The translations under genes were made by a program, and so were the position numbers. From Clostridiales bacterium (GTDB lineage Bacteria > Bacillota > Clostridia > Saccharofermentanales > Saccharofermentanaceae), in contig JAFRQR010000009.1 of NCBI GenBank assembly GCA_017428545.1, forward strand, positions 28,237-92,236: a stretch of 64,000 nt of DNA. Reading direction: 5' to 3'. The notes under the pieces were generated by a model. The model was not told the DNA's origin, made no database searches, and was given only the letters and a program-made list of their open reading frames with translations. This document shows, piece by piece, positions 62,365 through 64,000 of this stretch (its first letter is position 1; each line of letters begins with the position of its first letter).

Positions 62365-62404
62365 AGAAAAATCCTGAACATCCAATCAGGGACATTCAGG
62401 ATTT
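62365..62404 (-). repeat. 40-bp direct repeat, copy 2 (terminator hairpin)
   Basis: Identical to 60271-60310. On the minus strand it follows GGTTCGAATTACTCGTGCTTGACA, another T-loop-like stretch that does not form a tRNA. The two copies bracket the ATPase module of about 2.05 kb. Confidence 0.85.
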
Positions 62405-62468
62405 GTCAAGCACGAGTAATTCGAACCGTTACGCATAATGCTTGCGAACGAAACGCACTAAACTTTTA

Positions 62469-63698
62469 TCAAAACTCCTTGCCCTCTTTCATATGTGCAC
62501 TGATGTTCACATGTGTTATTCCGTTTCTCATTTGTATCAGACTGTCGCGGGTAATAACGTATTTAGGATAGTTGTCCCGTATGGATTCCAACGGTCTATA
62601 CTCCCTGTTTTCTGTCTCGATGCTGCTTAGGATCGTCATGGCAACCTGAATATATGCATACTGCATCATTTGTTTTCGGACGATGAAATCACATTCAAGT
62701 TTTCCGATTCTGCCCACACTTACATCGTATCCTTTAGACTTGGCGTAAATATATGTTATATTCTCCAGTACTGGACCATAATTGATTCTGTTGTCGGTAT
62801 TCGTGGCAAAATAGAAACCAAGATCTGAAAGATAGTATTTCTGTTCTCCGGAAATCGACCTGCGCAACTTAAGATCAAATCTCTCGCATTTATGAATAAT
62901 CTTTGCATCTATCAGGACCTGAATATATCTGTTCAGTGTCTCACGTGTAATATCGCTTCCGGCCTTATGAAGATCCTCCAAGATATTAGTTAGACAGGTT
63001 GTTGCACCGAAATTGTTAATGATATACCGCTGAACAATATTGAATACAGATACATTACGTATCTTAACCCGCTTTCTGATATCTTTCTCAAATATCTCCG
63101 CTATTATTCCATTTATGTAGGTTCTTTTATCTTCCGGATCATCGTAGCTTAAAGCCTTTGGAAAGCCACCTTCGATGATATACTTATCGAATTCGGCTTC
63201 TGTGCTGATATCTACAGGAAGTTTAAGAAACTGCTTCATTCCAATATACTCATCGAAAGTCAGCGGAAATATCTCGAATTCCAGATATCGTCCCGTTAGT
63301 TTGGTACCAAGTTCACCGCTAAGAAGGTAGGAATTTGAGCCGGTGATGAATATGGAATACTCCTCTTCCTCGCGAAAAGCATTGATGACTTCTTCAAATC
63401 CATCAACATTTTATATTTCATCAATAAAGAGGTATTTCACGCCTTTAGCTGTACAAAGACTATCGATTACAGATTCAAGTTTATCTGCTGTTTTTATACT
63501 TTTGAATCCTCTTTTATCCAGATTCAGATAAACGATGTTTTCTTCTTTGACACCTGAAGATCTTAGTTCTTCTGCAATGGTCTGCATAAGACAGGATTTA
63601 CCACATCTTCTTATTCCTGTGATCACTTTGATCAGATCTGTTTCGTGGTAGAAGGATCGGATCTTGCGAAGATAGTTTTCTCTATGATACAGCTTCAT
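62469..63698 (-). pseudogene. AAA_14/DUF4143 ATPase broken by one in-frame stop
   Basis: The frame of 410 codons is intact except for one TAA (63411-63413) right after Walker B LFIDEI. Relatives have Gln there (DEIQ), so a single C-to-T change of CAA explains it. Walker A is TGIRRCGKSC (about residues 28-37) and the second half carries IFITGSNSYLLSGE and the DUF4143 part with GKLECDFIVRKQ. AAAGGAGG and a near-consensus promoter are still there. The product would be a 95-residue stub without the C-domain unless the stop is read through. Confidence 0.85.
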
Positions 63699-63720
63699 GG
63701 TTTATACCTCCTTTGATAGA

Positions 63721-63749
63721 ATATTATCATCGATTTGGACTTATTTCAA
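63721..63749 (-). promoter_or_regulatory. Promoter of the broken ATPase gene
   Basis: On the minus strand TTGAAA (63744-63749), 17 bp, TAATAT (63721-63726), 23 bases before the ATG. Confidence 0.75.
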
Positions 63750-63839
63750 TGTTAACGCAGTATTTTTTGCCAAAACACAGAAATATACTTCGTTAAATGC
63801 AGATTAACGCATGTGAAACAAAAACGAGAAACAAAAAAC

Positions 63840-63862
63840 CCGTGATGGGGTAAACATCACGG
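63840..63862. other. Hairpin next to the IS end
   Basis: CCGTGATG (63840-63847) pairs with CATCACGG (63855-63862), with A-run 63833-63838 giving T-run on the minus strand. It may end the transposase transcript or be the remains of the target site. Confidence 0.55.
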
Positions 63863-64000
63863 TGTTCTTTACCCATTTTCTTGTACAGTGTTTTCTTAAC
63901 CCACATCATACCACAAGAGCTTGTTGTTTTTCTCTGCAATCTTGAGGATTTGTTTTCAGCCTTGTGACTATTCGTTCTTGGTTGTAATACCTGATGTAAG
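63863..64000 (-). mobile_element. IS3-family element, right end of the window
   Basis: TGTTCTTTACCCATTTTCTTGTACA (63863-63887) is like the terminal inverted repeats of IS150-group elements, which start TG and hold ACCC and TTGTACA-type blocks. The transposase C-terminus lies inside it. The other end is beyond the window. Confidence 0.55.
63906..64000 (-). CDS. IS3-family transposase, C-terminal end
   Basis: The last 31 codons read YIRYYNQERIVTRLKTNPQD and end TGA. The YxxYYNxxRI pattern is the end of the integrase core in IS3-family OrfB proteins. The rest lies to the right of the window, so completeness cannot be judged. Confidence 0.6.
   Translation of the reverse strand, partial: YIRYYNQERIVTRLKTNPQDCREKQQALVV

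Overview
The window reads as a chromosomal segment of an anaerobic gut- or rumen-type Bacillota (class Clostridia; Lachnospiraceae or a Saccharofermentans-like lineage is my best guess). The basis is strong AGGAGG-type ribosome sites, LplABC-type sugar import, a YesL/DUF624 protein, YtrA-type GntR and MerR regulators, PhoP-like TTAACA boxes and intermediate GC. It holds about 58 protein genes, no rRNA, no complete tRNA and no CRISPR array.

Layout. (1) 1-14.8 kb is a hexuronate catabolism locus: kdgK (cut by the left edge) and eda, divergent uxaC, an Lpl-type ABC importer, a sialate/xylan-type O-acetylesterase, DUF624, uxuA, uxuB and a FadR-type GntR regulator coupled to an FkbM methyltransferase. 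Together these import an acetylated uronide, deacetylate it and run glucuronate > fructuronate > mannonate > KDG > KDPG > pyruvate + glyceraldehyde-3-phosphate. Five promoter regions share a CTAGT-centred motif, which predicts one local regulon. (2) 14.9-35.7 kb is mixed housekeeping: a zinc-ribbon membrane pair, galK with a phosphoesterase, a GntR-ABC operon, tcdA, a PglF/CapD-like dehydratase, an SDR epimerase, an XRE regulator, TetR with fabF, a hybrid histidine kinase, and PhoPR-like genes divergent from a Na/Pi cotransporter, then traX. (3) 36-58.6 kb holds a MATE exporter, an unusually large solute-binding lipoprotein and a stretch rich in acetyltransferases and possible drug-modifying enzymes: six complete GNAT domains, two MerR regulators, a GNAT-nitroreductase fusion, peptidase E and a NUDIX-APH(3') fusion, followed by an OPT transporter. 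(4) 58.8-64 kb looks AT-rich and acquired: an XRE/membrane-protein pair, a tRNA-Ser 3' fragment, a 40-bp direct repeat bracketing an ATPase module, a second DUF4143-type ATPase broken by one nonsense codon, and the end of an IS3-family element at the right edge.

The most unusual signal belongs to no gene. The 8-mer GTGCTTTT (or its complement AAAAGCAC) occurs 28 times by my hand count against roughly two expected. It is evenly split between strands, is nearly always preceded by a purine, and twice forms inverted pairs that make terminators. That pattern resembles DNA uptake sequences. Other notable items are the NUDIX-APH(3') fusion with a coupled leader fragment, three 23-bp repeats upstream of an ATPase promoter, three 61-bp hairpin repeats behind a tetR gene, and MerR-type promoters with 19-20 bp spacers.

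All calls come from reading the sequence and from memory of protein families. No database search was run.
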